From a virus, in the IMG/VR virus record IMGVR_UViG_3300027888_000007, positions 1 through 45,542 of that record: DNA of 45,542 bases. One strand, 5' to 3'. This document shows positions 16,701-23,083 of the stretch, one piece after another; the stretch's first letter is position 1; each line of letters starts with the position of its first letter. The position numbers and the translations under genes were made by a program. The notes below the pieces were generated by a model. That model saw only the letters and a list, made by a program, of their open reading frames with translations. It searched no databases and was not told where the DNA came from.

Positions 16701-16909
16701 TTGCCTTTCTCCTCTTTAAATCTTGGGTCATTGGCTATCTGTCTTCCTGCGATATCCATGAAGTCTGCCATACCACAATATGGACATTGGGGAATTTTTT
16801 CACCCGGATCAACTCCTTGAATATACATATTATCTGGAAGAACAGTGTTATGCTTCGCTGGATCGTACTCCTTTTTACACTTATAACACTCAGTTAGATT
16901 TGACACCAT
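16697..16909 (-). CDS. Small zinc-ribbon protein
   Basis: 70 residues from the ATG at 16909. Two CxxC knuckles (CYKC at about 8-11 and CPYC at about 42-45) form a zinc ribbon, with a short acidic and basic tail. Such ribbons bind nucleic acid or proteins. It overlaps the upstream gene by 20 nt, and its start lies inside the coding end of the YgiT-type protein. Function unknown. Confidence 0.55.
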   Translation of the reverse strand: MVSNLTECYKCKKEYDPAKHNTVLPDNMYIQGVDPGEKIPQCPYCGMADFMDIAGRQIANDPRFKEEKGK

Positions 16910-17177
16910 CAACCTCCATCCTTGTAATTGTTAGTATGATTTTTGGAGCATCCTCTGGTTTTTCGTCTATCACTTCTCGAATCACTTTGAGGATTACCTC
17001 AATCTCGGAACTATACTTCTTATCCAAGAAAGATTCTGGACAGACATCACATTTAAATGATTCGTACCCCTCAAAAACCTGTTCATGACCTTTATAGGTA
17101 AAGTTTATAGGATCAATGGTTAACAATAATCTTCCTTTAAGACACACTGGGCATAACATACCGTGTTTATATTCCAT
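16890..17177 (-). CDS. YgiT/MqsA-type zinc-finger protein
   Basis: 95 residues. CPVC at 9-12 followed by KGRLLLT, then FKCDVCPESFLDKKYS, is the layout of the YgiT-type zinc finger found at the N-terminus of MqsA antitoxins and related small regulators. The C-terminal helix-turn-helix of full MqsA is missing; instead there is a helix (EIEVILKVIREVIDE) and a short hydrophobic strand. No partner toxin of the MqsR type is visible nearby, so a toxin-antitoxin role is not supported. GAGGTAGAT site before the ATG. Confidence 0.55.
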   Translation of the reverse strand: MEYKHGMLCPVCLKGRLLLTIDPINFTYKGHEQVFEGYESFKCDVCPESFLDKKYSSEIEVILKVIREVIDEKPEDAPKIILTITRMEVDGVKSN

Positions 17178-17179
17178 AT

Positions 17180-17512
17180 CTACCTCAATGATTCGTGAAA
17201 ACGAATATGAAATTTAGGACTATCAAATCCACTTCTAAGACAATAGTCAAAAACTTCTCCAGCAGGGTCATAGTTTTCATCTCCAAAGATAAGATTGTGT
17301 CTTCCCTTACTTAGCGGGAATCCATAACTTTTATTCAGAGAATCAATTATTTGCTGTTGTGAGTGTCTAAAATCATAATATATCATCTGGGCAGGCAAAT
17401 CGCCCATCCATAAGTGTTTTACAAATTCATCTGCTGTCAAGATATCAACGTAGACATCAATCATATAAGACGTTGATGAACTATTTGTTACGAAATCTGC
17501 TTTTGCTTTCAT
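17180..17512 (-). CDS. FVTNSSS-signature protein 1
   Basis: 110 residues. Begins MKAKADFVTNSSSTSYMID, the signature shared by five proteins in this operon (MKxKxDFVTNSSS, two variable residues, an aromatic, then a hydrophobic strand). Downstream it contains GEVFDYCLRSG, similar to PEVFDYTLR in the paralogue at 20820-21272, so the relationship goes beyond the N-terminus. This copy is separated from the other four by about 3.3 kb. Its 5' end overlaps the membrane protein gene by 32 nt. No catalytic motif visible. I recall this N-terminal motif from scattered uncharacterised bacterial proteins; its role is unknown. Confidence 0.6.
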   Translation of the reverse strand: MKAKADFVTNSSSTSYMIDVYVDILTADEFVKHLWMGDLPAQMIYYDFRHSQQQIIDSLNKSYGFPLSKGRHNLIFGDENYDPAGEVFDYCLRSGFDSPKFHIRFHESLR

Positions 17513-17879
17513 TTACTTCCATCACTCCTAGATTTATGAGTAGTACTAATGCTTCTCTGAATCTAAGTGTAATCCAAAGAGCGGCCATATTAGCTACAAA
17601 GTCCCCAAACATTGAAGCGAGTACAGATAGAGTTGCAGTCAACATAATTGTGGTAATTGTAAGATTAATATGTGTTGATTCATATGGTCGCCTAAATACA
17701 GTAAGCGCAATTGTAGAATAAAAGATCACAAGTAGTAGATAACCAAATTGGCCCTTAAATACTACAGGATAAAGGAAAAGTACAGCAATACTAATAAGAT
17801 ATATTGGTGTATCTTTCACAAAGGCCGCCGCTATATCTCTACGATCTATTGACTTCAACCAATATTGTCTGAGGTTCAC
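17481..17879 (-). CDS. Integral membrane protein
   Basis: 132 residues using the GTG at 17879, which is correctly spaced from AAGGAGG (an earlier GTG at 17888 lies inside the ribosome-binding site). Three to four hydrophobic segments at about residues 25-45, 48-65, 78-95 and 98-115, and a basic C-terminus. No family recognised. It is the first gene after the structured RNA at 17897-17980, whose U-tract ends only a few bases before this ribosome-binding site. Confidence 0.5.
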   Translation of the reverse strand: MNLRQYWLKSIDRRDIAAAFVKDTPIYLISIAVLFLYPVVFKGQFGYLLLVIFYSTIALTVFRRPYESTHINLTITTIMLTATLSVLASMFGDFVANMAALWITLRFREALVLLINLGVMEVNESKSRFRNK

Positions 17880-17896
17880 TAATATCACCTCCTTAG

Positions 17897-17980
17897 AAAA
17901 AAAAGTGCCCGGGCAGGCGATCAGTTAGGACGAACCTCCGTAGAGGCCTGGGGCCTGACCAATCACACCACACCGGGCAC
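17897..17980 (-). ncRNA. Candidate structured RNA / attenuator-like hairpin
   Basis: On the minus strand: outer 8-bp stem GUGCCCGG/CCGGGCAC, a middle 6-bp stem GGUCAG/CUGAUC, and an apical CCUC-UACG-GAGG hairpin with a UNCG-type tetraloop, followed by eight U. It lies between the OmpA lipoprotein gene and the ribosome-binding site of the next gene. A second small hairpin (ACTACC/GGTAGT, 17988-18004) precedes it. It could be a terminator with an elaborate loop, a processed small RNA or a regulatory leader. It is more structured than a simple terminator requires. Confidence 0.55.
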
Positions 17981-18006
17981 ACCATAACTACCAGATAGGT
18001 AGTCTT

Positions 18007-18720
18007 CTACTTGTATTGAATGATCTCAACACGACGGTTTTTCTGCCTGTTGAATGGACTGTCTTTCCCGCCCACTAGGTTGGGAAATAGTGGGAAGAGT
18101 TCACCCTTGGCCTTGATTGAGTGAATCTGACTGGGGTTTACACCCTGCTTGATAAGATGGTTCTCAGAAGACCTAGCACGCCTTTCAGATAGTCCTTGGT
18201 TGTACTCTTCCGAACCAAAGGAGTCAGTATGACCAATAATAACAACTTTGACGTCCGGGTTAGCTTTTAGGTCCTCAGCTACCCTATCAAGAACCTCGGC
18301 CGCATCTGGTCTGATGTTTGATTTGTCGAAGTCGAATAGTGCGTTATCCCATTTGAGGACAACAGGTTTGACTTCTTCAACAACAGGAGCCGCCTGACAA
18401 TCACAGGCCTCTTGTGCTTTTGCAAGTGCCTGCTTAATCAGATCCCAGGCTTCTGCACTATCACATCTTACCCATGCATCATAAGCGGCGGCCTTCAACC
18501 TCTGTGCCTCGTTGTAGATATCGGGGCAATTCTTCATTCCGTTCTTCTCACATTCTTTTAGTTTTGCCTCGACCTCCATTAAGGCATCAGAAAAACCTTG
18601 GTTCTCCATTTCGGTCGAATAGACCTGAAGTGGTTGTTCCGGGGCCTTTGCCTTTTTAGCACATGCTACTGGAAGTACCAGAAAGAGTGCTAGTGAGATT
18701 AACAATAATTTCCTCGCCAT
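18007..18720 (-). CDS. OmpA/Pal-family peptidoglycan-binding lipoprotein
   Basis: 237 residues. Signal peptide with lipobox PVAC (Cys about 20), a helical Lys/Ala/Glu-rich middle with several Cys (about 30-110), then a C-terminal OmpA-like domain (about 125-235) with the core IGHTDSFGSEEYNQGLSERR. The conserved Asp and Arg that bind diaminopimelate in OmpA/Pal are present, so the peptidoglycan-binding site looks intact. It would tether outer membrane to cell wall, as host Pal does. Likely captured from a Gram-negative host. In a phage it could stabilise the envelope, modify adsorption or take part in lysis; the sequence does not decide. AGGAGG before the ATG. Confidence 0.85.
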   Translation of the reverse strand: MARKLLLISLALFLVLPVACAKKAKAPEQPLQVYSTEMENQGFSDALMEVEAKLKECEKNGMKNCPDIYNEAQRLKAAAYDAWVRCDSAEAWDLIKQALAKAQEACDCQAAPVVEEVKPVVLKWDNALFDFDKSNIRPDAAEVLDRVAEDLKANPDVKVVIIGHTDSFGSEEYNQGLSERRARSSENHLIKQGVNPSQIHSIKAKGELFPLFPNLVGGKDSPFNRQKNRRVEIIQYK

Positions 18721-18739
18721 GTCTTAATTCCTCCTTTCA

Positions 18740-19867
18740 CTATTTGCTTTCTCCGAATAAAAACCTGAATTTGATTTCACCTGATACATTAAGATTCAGA
18801 TCAAATCTTCTGTCCACAGAATTAAGAATGTCAGCAATAGCTTTAGTTATTCCTTCAGCTACATCTTCGACTCCCTTCTTAACTTCTGCTTCTAATTCTT
18901 TTAGTTTCCGTTCCGTATCGTCAACCACTTCCTCAGGTTTCGGTTCTACCTTTGGAACTTCAACTTTTGGTTTATCGAATTTTGGGCCACGAGTGTAGAA
19001 TTCTTCAGCAAAATCAGATGGAGAACTGAAAAGCTCTTTTCCAAACTCAACTTTACGTCTCAGTCTCCTTGCTCCTCCCACCCCGATATTTTCAATAACT
19101 AATAGATCTCTCATTCGATTATCAATTCTTGAGAGTAGGGAAGATGCTGAACGCTTAGATATTCCAAGAGTGCCTGCTACATCTTCAGTCACGGCCCACG
19201 CCTCATCTCCTTCTAACTTACTTTTTGCGTAGAGATACATTAAAGCACCACGCATCAAATCTTTTGATCTGGGTTGTTTCGTTACTTTTGTTGGTTTTGG
19301 TTTCATCCGTGGTTTGACTGGCCTTACTTTCTTTTTCTTCCTCTCATCTCGACGATAATACTCTTCAACAAATTCTTTTGCGTTGTCAAATGGAATATCG
19401 TCTTTCACACGCCGTAAGATCTTCTTTTCATCAAACTTTCTCTCAAGAAGATCCCCCATCTTTCTGTCGATGGCAGTCATTACTGACGATGACGTAGTTT
19501 TTGGAACTTCTAAGTGAATAGATAACTCCTCCGTACCTATCCATTTTTCGGTTCCATAAGTTTGATCAAAAAGGAAAGCTAAGGCCACCATGGTCCTATC
19601 CGATCTCCTTTTTTTCACCATTTTTAACATCCTCTCAAATTCAATTTGTTTAATTTCATCTTTTGAAAATTGTCTAACTGGTCCGTGTTTTCCCCTCCTT
19701 TCTGAATTTCTAATTTTTACAAATTTTCTTTTACACTTAGACATCTTAATTAGATCTTCAAGAATTGACTCTCTAGTTTCCGGACACTCAATTCCAAGGT
19801 TTGTGGGATCTAATGGGATGCCTTCAAGAGTAATGCCTCTGAGATTTGGAACTGTAGTAGTTGTCAT
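18740..19867 (-). CDS. Protein with duplicated helix-turn-helix-like domain
   Basis: 375 residues with two related blocks: about 88-170 (MVALAFLFDQTYGTEKWIGT, EVPKTTSSSVMTAIDRKMGD, ending EFVEEYYRR) and about 206-295 (GALMYLYAKSKLEGDEAW, GISKRSASSLLSRIDNRMRD, ending DFAEEFYTR). Each has the order helix, winged-helix-like turn, recognition-type helix, basic wing. A Lys/Pro-rich hinge (about 172-200) joins them, and a Pro/Glu linker leads to a C-terminal helix and beta segment. DNA binding, perhaps as a transcription or replication accessory factor, is likely but inferred. RBS GAGGAGAG. Co-transcribed with the OmpA gene 20 nt downstream. Confidence 0.55.
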   Translation of the reverse strand: MTTTTVPNLRGITLEGIPLDPTNLGIECPETRESILEDLIKMSKCKRKFVKIRNSERRGKHGPVRQFSKDEIKQIEFERMLKMVKKRRSDRTMVALAFLFDQTYGTEKWIGTEELSIHLEVPKTTSSSVMTAIDRKMGDLLERKFDEKKILRRVKDDIPFDNAKEFVEEYYRRDERKKKKVRPVKPRMKPKPTKVTKQPRSKDLMRGALMYLYAKSKLEGDEAWAVTEDVAGTLGISKRSASSLLSRIDNRMRDLLVIENIGVGGARRLRRKVEFGKELFSSPSDFAEEFYTRGPKFDKPKVEVPKVEPKPEEVVDDTERKLKELEAEVKKGVEDVAEGITKAIADILNSVDRRFDLNLNVSGEIKFRFLFGESK

Positions 19868-20095
19868 TTCCCACTCTCCTCTGATATTTGGGAAGAAATA
19901 GGGGGTTACAATCCTTTTTCGTCAGGGCATGGACCCCCGGCCATATCTATCCCTTAGCCAAATAAAAGACCATTCCGAAAGGGTTTTCCGGCACGTCAGA
20001 ATCTAGTCTTATACCACAGGATTGCAGGTGGCCAGAGGAGTTTCGTGCCAACCACCATATCTGCTAGTGAGGTGGCGACTGGGGGGATAAACTAT
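19868..20095 (-). ncRNA. 228-nt gap with multiple potential RNA helices (low confidence)
   Basis: No convincing gene in either strand. On the minus strand there is a 9-bp helix starting GGUGGUUGG paired with the GGCCACC side, a possible long-range GGCACG/CGUGCC pairing, and a hairpin combining AGGG/CCCU and AUGG/CCAU. GC content is higher than in neighbouring genes. There is no U-tract, so it is not a simple terminator. It could be the leader of the downstream gene at 19867 or a processed RNA. Confidence 0.3.
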
Positions 20096-20878
20096 TTAAT
20101 CAAGGAAGGTTACACCTGCACTCCAACGTCCCTCGAACTCACGGTTCATTACAACCAGGTGCCATCCTTGTAACTTAAGGGTCTTGTGATCTGGATGACT
20201 GATTGTCCCTCTTGCATAAACACTTTCAACTCGGGACATTTCTCGCATAATTTCATTACCTTCTTTATCATAACGACCAGTACCAACAAGTGTTGTCCGT
20301 GAACCAGTCCTTATGACTTCAGAAGCTATATGCGGTCTACCTGCCATACGACCACGAACCATTCTAACTAGAGGTTCATTAGTATGAATGTGATTTCCTT
20401 CTTCCTCAAAATCTGGTTGAGGGATAAAATACCACTCTCCCTGCCTTAAAACCTTTTCTCCCCTCCTTTCTGCTTCTATGACAGGGTCTCTTTTTAGACT
20501 ATCAATAGCTTGCTCGACTGTAGTTACACGAGCATCACTTGGAAGATTTGCAATGAAATATTCTCTCTCGTCATGACCACATAGGAGACGATCAATAATA
20601 CCCGGTTCATTTTCAACTCCCAATAGAATATGACGAGTCTCAGGTCGATAAGAAAGAACCTTTATACGCTCATGGTTATCAATGAAAAGGATGAATTTCT
20701 CACCCTTACGAGTACGGAGAATATCAAATGCAAAATCTGGATCTGGCTCTCTAGTAAAACTTCTTATCCTCCTATTCCAAACGCTCTCAGCCTCTTGCCT
20801 ATCATTACGAACATCAATCTCAAGATTGCACCGACTGAAGTGCTTTTTCAGAACTTTCTTCCAATGGTCGTACTGCAT
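20096..20878 (-). CDS. Hypothetical protein
   Basis: 260 residues from the ATG at 20878, which has a GAAGGG site; the upstream GTG at 20905 would deepen the overlap with the preceding gene. Arg- and Glu-rich, apparently cytoplasmic. Recognisable stretches are DFAFDILRTRKGEKFILFID, GEWYFIPQPDF in the middle and a C-terminal ARGTISHPDHKTLKLQGWH segment. I have the impression that the last segment recurs in uncharacterised phage and plasmid proteins, but I cannot attach a family name or activity. It overlaps the FVTNSSS gene by 59 nt. Confidence 0.5.
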   Translation of the reverse strand: MQYDHWKKVLKKHFSRCNLEIDVRNDRQEAESVWNRRIRSFTREPDPDFAFDILRTRKGEKFILFIDNHERIKVLSYRPETRHILLGVENEPGIIDRLLCGHDEREYFIANLPSDARVTTVEQAIDSLKRDPVIEAERRGEKVLRQGEWYFIPQPDFEEEGNHIHTNEPLVRMVRGRMAGRPHIASEVIRTGSRTTLVGTGRYDKEGNEIMREMSRVESVYARGTISHPDHKTLKLQGWHLVVMNREFEGRWSAGVTFLD

Positions 20879-21272
20879 CTGAAATCCTTCCCTTCTGTTT
20901 GTCACTAAATTTAGCTAATTTTTCTTTGATCTTATCAATGTGTGCACCAACATTTAAGATAATATATGGCGCACCAGCAGGAGTATCAATCCTTTCAACA
21001 ATTACTCCTAACTCGTTAAGAACCCTTAGAGTATAATCAAAAACCTCTGGGCAGTCGTAAAAGTCCTCCGAACTTACACTCCCATCCATTAAAAGCATAT
21101 CAAAACTCGTGATAACATCATCTATGTGAACTCGTGAATTATCGAGAATATTAGCGTGTTCACGTATACTAAGAAAATTCCTAACATCAAAACAGTTAGG
21201 TAAAACAACTATGTAATTGATAGAGGAACTATTTGTTACAAAATCTGATTTGATCTTCAACTTTTCCCCCAT
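20820..21272 (-). CDS. FVTNSSS-signature protein 2
   Basis: 150 residues. Starts MGEKLKIKSDFVTNSSSINY followed by the strand IVVLP. The second half (CPEVFDYTLRVLNELGVIVE, then APYIILNVGAHIDKIKEKL) is similar to the paralogue at 22280-22702 (NLIVNIGLADIFNRIKEI). The ATG overlaps the stop of the preceding family member (TAATG), so the two are coupled. Highly charged C-terminus. No catalytic motif found. Confidence 0.6.
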   Translation of the reverse strand: MGEKLKIKSDFVTNSSSINYIVVLPNCFDVRNFLSIREHANILDNSRVHIDDVITSFDMLLMDGSVSSEDFYDCPEVFDYTLRVLNELGVIVERIDTPAGAPYIILNVGAHIDKIKEKLAKFSDKQKGRISDAVRPLEESSEKALQSVQS

Positions 21273-21640
21273 TATTGGTTGGATATTACTTCAAATTTGA
21301 TACTCTTAACCTTCTGTAAGAAGAAATGTGTCATATCCGGTCTTACATTAATATGTTCCATAATTATATGACCCATGTAATACGGAACATTACTATAATC
21401 GTTGAACATTGAAGTTCCATCCTCCAACCTAAAATTTTTGGAATTAAGCATTGTAATTGTTGGTTGAAAGAATCTGAGATTTTTAAAATCATCTCGATAA
21501 CTATATACATTCTGCATCTTATTCATATAATCACCGAAAAGATTAAAGAAATCATCAAGAGTAAAATCCTCTGTCATCTCTAGAAATAAATAGAAACTCG
21601 CAGAGCTGCTATTGGTTACGAAATCACTTTTTATCTTCAT
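21272..21640 (-). CDS. FVTNSSS-signature protein 3
   Basis: 122 residues. MKIKSDFVTNSSSASF followed by YLFLEM. The rest is rich in Phe, Tyr, Asp and Asn (DDFFNLFGDYMNKMQ, SYRDDFKNLRFF). ATG start with a GAGG site placed inside the end of the upstream zinc-ribbon gene. At DNA level the signature uses different serine codons from its paralogues (AGC AGC TCT here, AGT TCC TCT in protein 2), so the peptide, not the DNA, is conserved. Confidence 0.6.
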   Translation of the reverse strand: MKIKSDFVTNSSSASFYLFLEMTEDFTLDDFFNLFGDYMNKMQNVYSYRDDFKNLRFFQPTITMLNSKNFRLEDGTSMFNDYSNVPYYMGHIIMEHINVRPDMTHFFLQKVKSIKFEVISNQ

Positions 21641-21932
21641 GAAACCTCATCCATTCTTGACCATTATCAGAGATAATTCTCGTAAATAAACGACTACAAC
21701 GTTTACATTTAAAGGTTGTCACATTCCTCATAAATCTTGCTGGCCTTGGTTTCCCTCCACAATCTGGACATATTTGTTTCTCCATTATTAGATAAGTAAG
21801 TTTATCATGGTTTACTTCAAGTTTACCACATATGCTTGAGCAATTAGGAAAAACTATACACTCAACACAAGGGAAACCGTCTGGAAGTAATAATTCAATT
21901 GGAAGATCGGCCTTAAAGGTGAGGGAACTCAT
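21624..21932 (-). CDS. Small zinc-ribbon protein between FVTNSSS genes
   Basis: 102 residues from the ATG at 21932, which follows GAGGAG at a proper distance; the longer frame to 22010 runs through the neighbouring gene. It has CVEC and CSSIC in the N-terminal half and a clear ribbon CPDCGGK ... FKCKRC in the C-terminal half, so two Cys clusters that could each bind metal. It overlaps both neighbours. No FVTNSSS signature. Function unknown, but its embedding suggests it works with the signature proteins. Confidence 0.55.
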   Translation of the reverse strand: MSSLTFKADLPIELLLPDGFPCVECIVFPNCSSICGKLEVNHDKLTYLIMEKQICPDCGGKPRPARFMRNVTTFKCKRCSRLFTRIISDNGQEWMRFHEDKK

Positions 21933-22314
21933 GACCACACTCCTCATAGTAACTATTCTCTCCATAACTTGCAGGAAATATATCATGGTCCATGTCTGAG
22001 AGAGATTCATCTCTTAATACCCACACAATCCATCTACTATTTGATTCTTTAGCGTAGTGGAGTACGTGTGAATATAATAATGACTGGTATTCATTTGCGA
22101 GTACATGATCTTTAGTATGGACAGCAGCATCTATATATTTATGTATTGTTTCTCTAATATGATCTGCACTATCCCACTCCCTACCATACGACTGTAAATA
22201 AGCTATCGCCTCTTCTTTTGTAAATTTGGTTTCTGGATCTTTCTCGTATTTTTTCCAGTTGATTACAAAAGCAGTTGAGCTACTGTTTGTCACGAAGTCT
22301 TGTTTTATCTTCAA
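21913..22314 (-). CDS. FVTNSSS-signature protein 4
   Basis: 133 residues with a TTG start preceded by GGAGGATTAA. It begins (M)KIKQDFVTNSSSTAFVINW. The rest is helical and charged (TKEEAIAYLQSYGREWDSAD, then HIRETIHKYIDAAVHTKD), with a Tyr/Ser-rich end. Its body is not obviously related to the other members, so the signature seems able to sit on different domains. Confidence 0.6.
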   Translation of the reverse strand: MKIKQDFVTNSSSTAFVINWKKYEKDPETKFTKEEAIAYLQSYGREWDSADHIRETIHKYIDAAVHTKDHVLANEYQSLLYSHVLHYAKESNSRWIVWVLRDESLSDMDHDIFPASYGENSYYEECGHEFPHL

Positions 22315-22702
22315 TTAATCCTCCAATCTCCTTTATTCTATTAAAGATATCAGCTAATCCAATATTCACTATGAGGTTATTACCTTCATAAGGTAAATCG
22401 TAATCTGCTATTATAAAGTTGAGATCTCTGCAGATATCTATTACAATCCACATATATAATCGACTGCTATCAAACAAAAGGTTTTCAATTATGTTTCCCT
22501 CTTCAAGGAGTTTGTCGAAAAAATTCTCTATCATATTGACTTGCATTCCATCATCACTGAATTCCATATAGCTCTCGAAACGATTAAAGATTCCTCCCTT
22601 TTCTAACATTGATAGATGATCTTGTAATTTAAATTCTGATGGAATCATAACGACATAACAAGTAGAAGAACTGTTAGTTACAAAGTCAGATTTAACCTTC
22701 AC
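22280..22702 (-). CDS. FVTNSSS-signature protein 5
   Basis: 140 residues with a GTG start overlapping the stop of the GNAT-like gene (GTGA) and a GGAG site. It begins (M)KVKSDFVTNSSSTCYVVMI. The body (EFKLQDHLSMLEKGG, NLIVNIGLADIFNRIKEI) matches the layout of protein 2, including the C-terminal helix, so these two are full-length paralogues. Function unknown. Confidence 0.6.
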   Translation of the reverse strand: MKVKSDFVTNSSSTCYVVMIPSEFKLQDHLSMLEKGGIFNRFESYMEFSDDGMQVNMIENFFDKLLEEGNIIENLLFDSSRLYMWIVIDICRDLNFIIADYDLPYEGNNLIVNIGLADIFNRIKEIGGLIEDKTRLRDKQ

Positions 22703-23073
22703 TCTTTCTCCTTTGGAAATCTAATAACTACAGATTCAGTTACTTCGATAAACCCGTATTTTCCAAACCACACTTTCAACTCTTCTAAATTCATTCTTCC
22801 ATACGGATTTATTGGGTTGATAATTGCGATACCCTTCTCATCACAAAGTTCAACCAAACGCTTCATTAAGACTGTACCATGACCCTTCCCTTCTTCCATC
22901 GACTTTATTCTATGAAAGAAGAACAAAGGATGTGAACATTCTATATTATAACCTGATAGAAATTCTTTGTGTTTTTGCATTCCAAATGCTGATAACTCGC
23001 AAATTGCTCCTCTGTTAGTCATTAGGCAGATAACTTCATCAGTGATGGTTTCATGCATTATCCTTGGCTCCAT
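22699..23073 (-). CDS. GNAT-like acetyltransferase
   Basis: 124 residues from the ATG at 23073, preceded by AAGGAG; an earlier start would overlap the radical SAM gene. The stretch EEGKGHGTVLMKRLVELCDEKG has the (R/Q)xxGx(G/A)xxL acetyl-CoA pyrophosphate-loop pattern of GNAT enzymes, followed by a typical strand and helix ending in WFGKYGFIEV. The first half is short for a GNAT, so the substrate side may be reduced. It sits between the radical SAM gene and the FVTNSSS cluster, which suggests that it modifies proteins or small molecules of that system; that link is inference. Confidence 0.6.
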   Translation of the reverse strand: MEPRIMHETITDEVICLMTNRGAICELSAFGMQKHKEFLSGYNIECSHPLFFFHRIKSMEEGKGHGTVLMKRLVELCDEKGIAIINPINPYGRMNLEELKVWFGKYGFIEVTESVVIRFPKEKE

Positions 23074-23083
23074 TGCCAACTCC

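Noticed and set aside
16890-17177. MqsA antitoxin of a toxin-antitoxin pair
   Set aside because: Only the YgiT-type finger is present; no DNA-binding half and no MqsR-like toxin next to it.
17897-17980. tRNA or tmRNA at the structured element
   Set aside because: No T-loop GTTCRANNC in the right place, no anticodon arm and no CCA; the stem lengths do not match.
18663-18998. Plus-strand ORF of 111 aa
   Set aside because: Shadow of the OmpA and helix-turn-helix-like genes; low-complexity Ser/Leu-rich translation.
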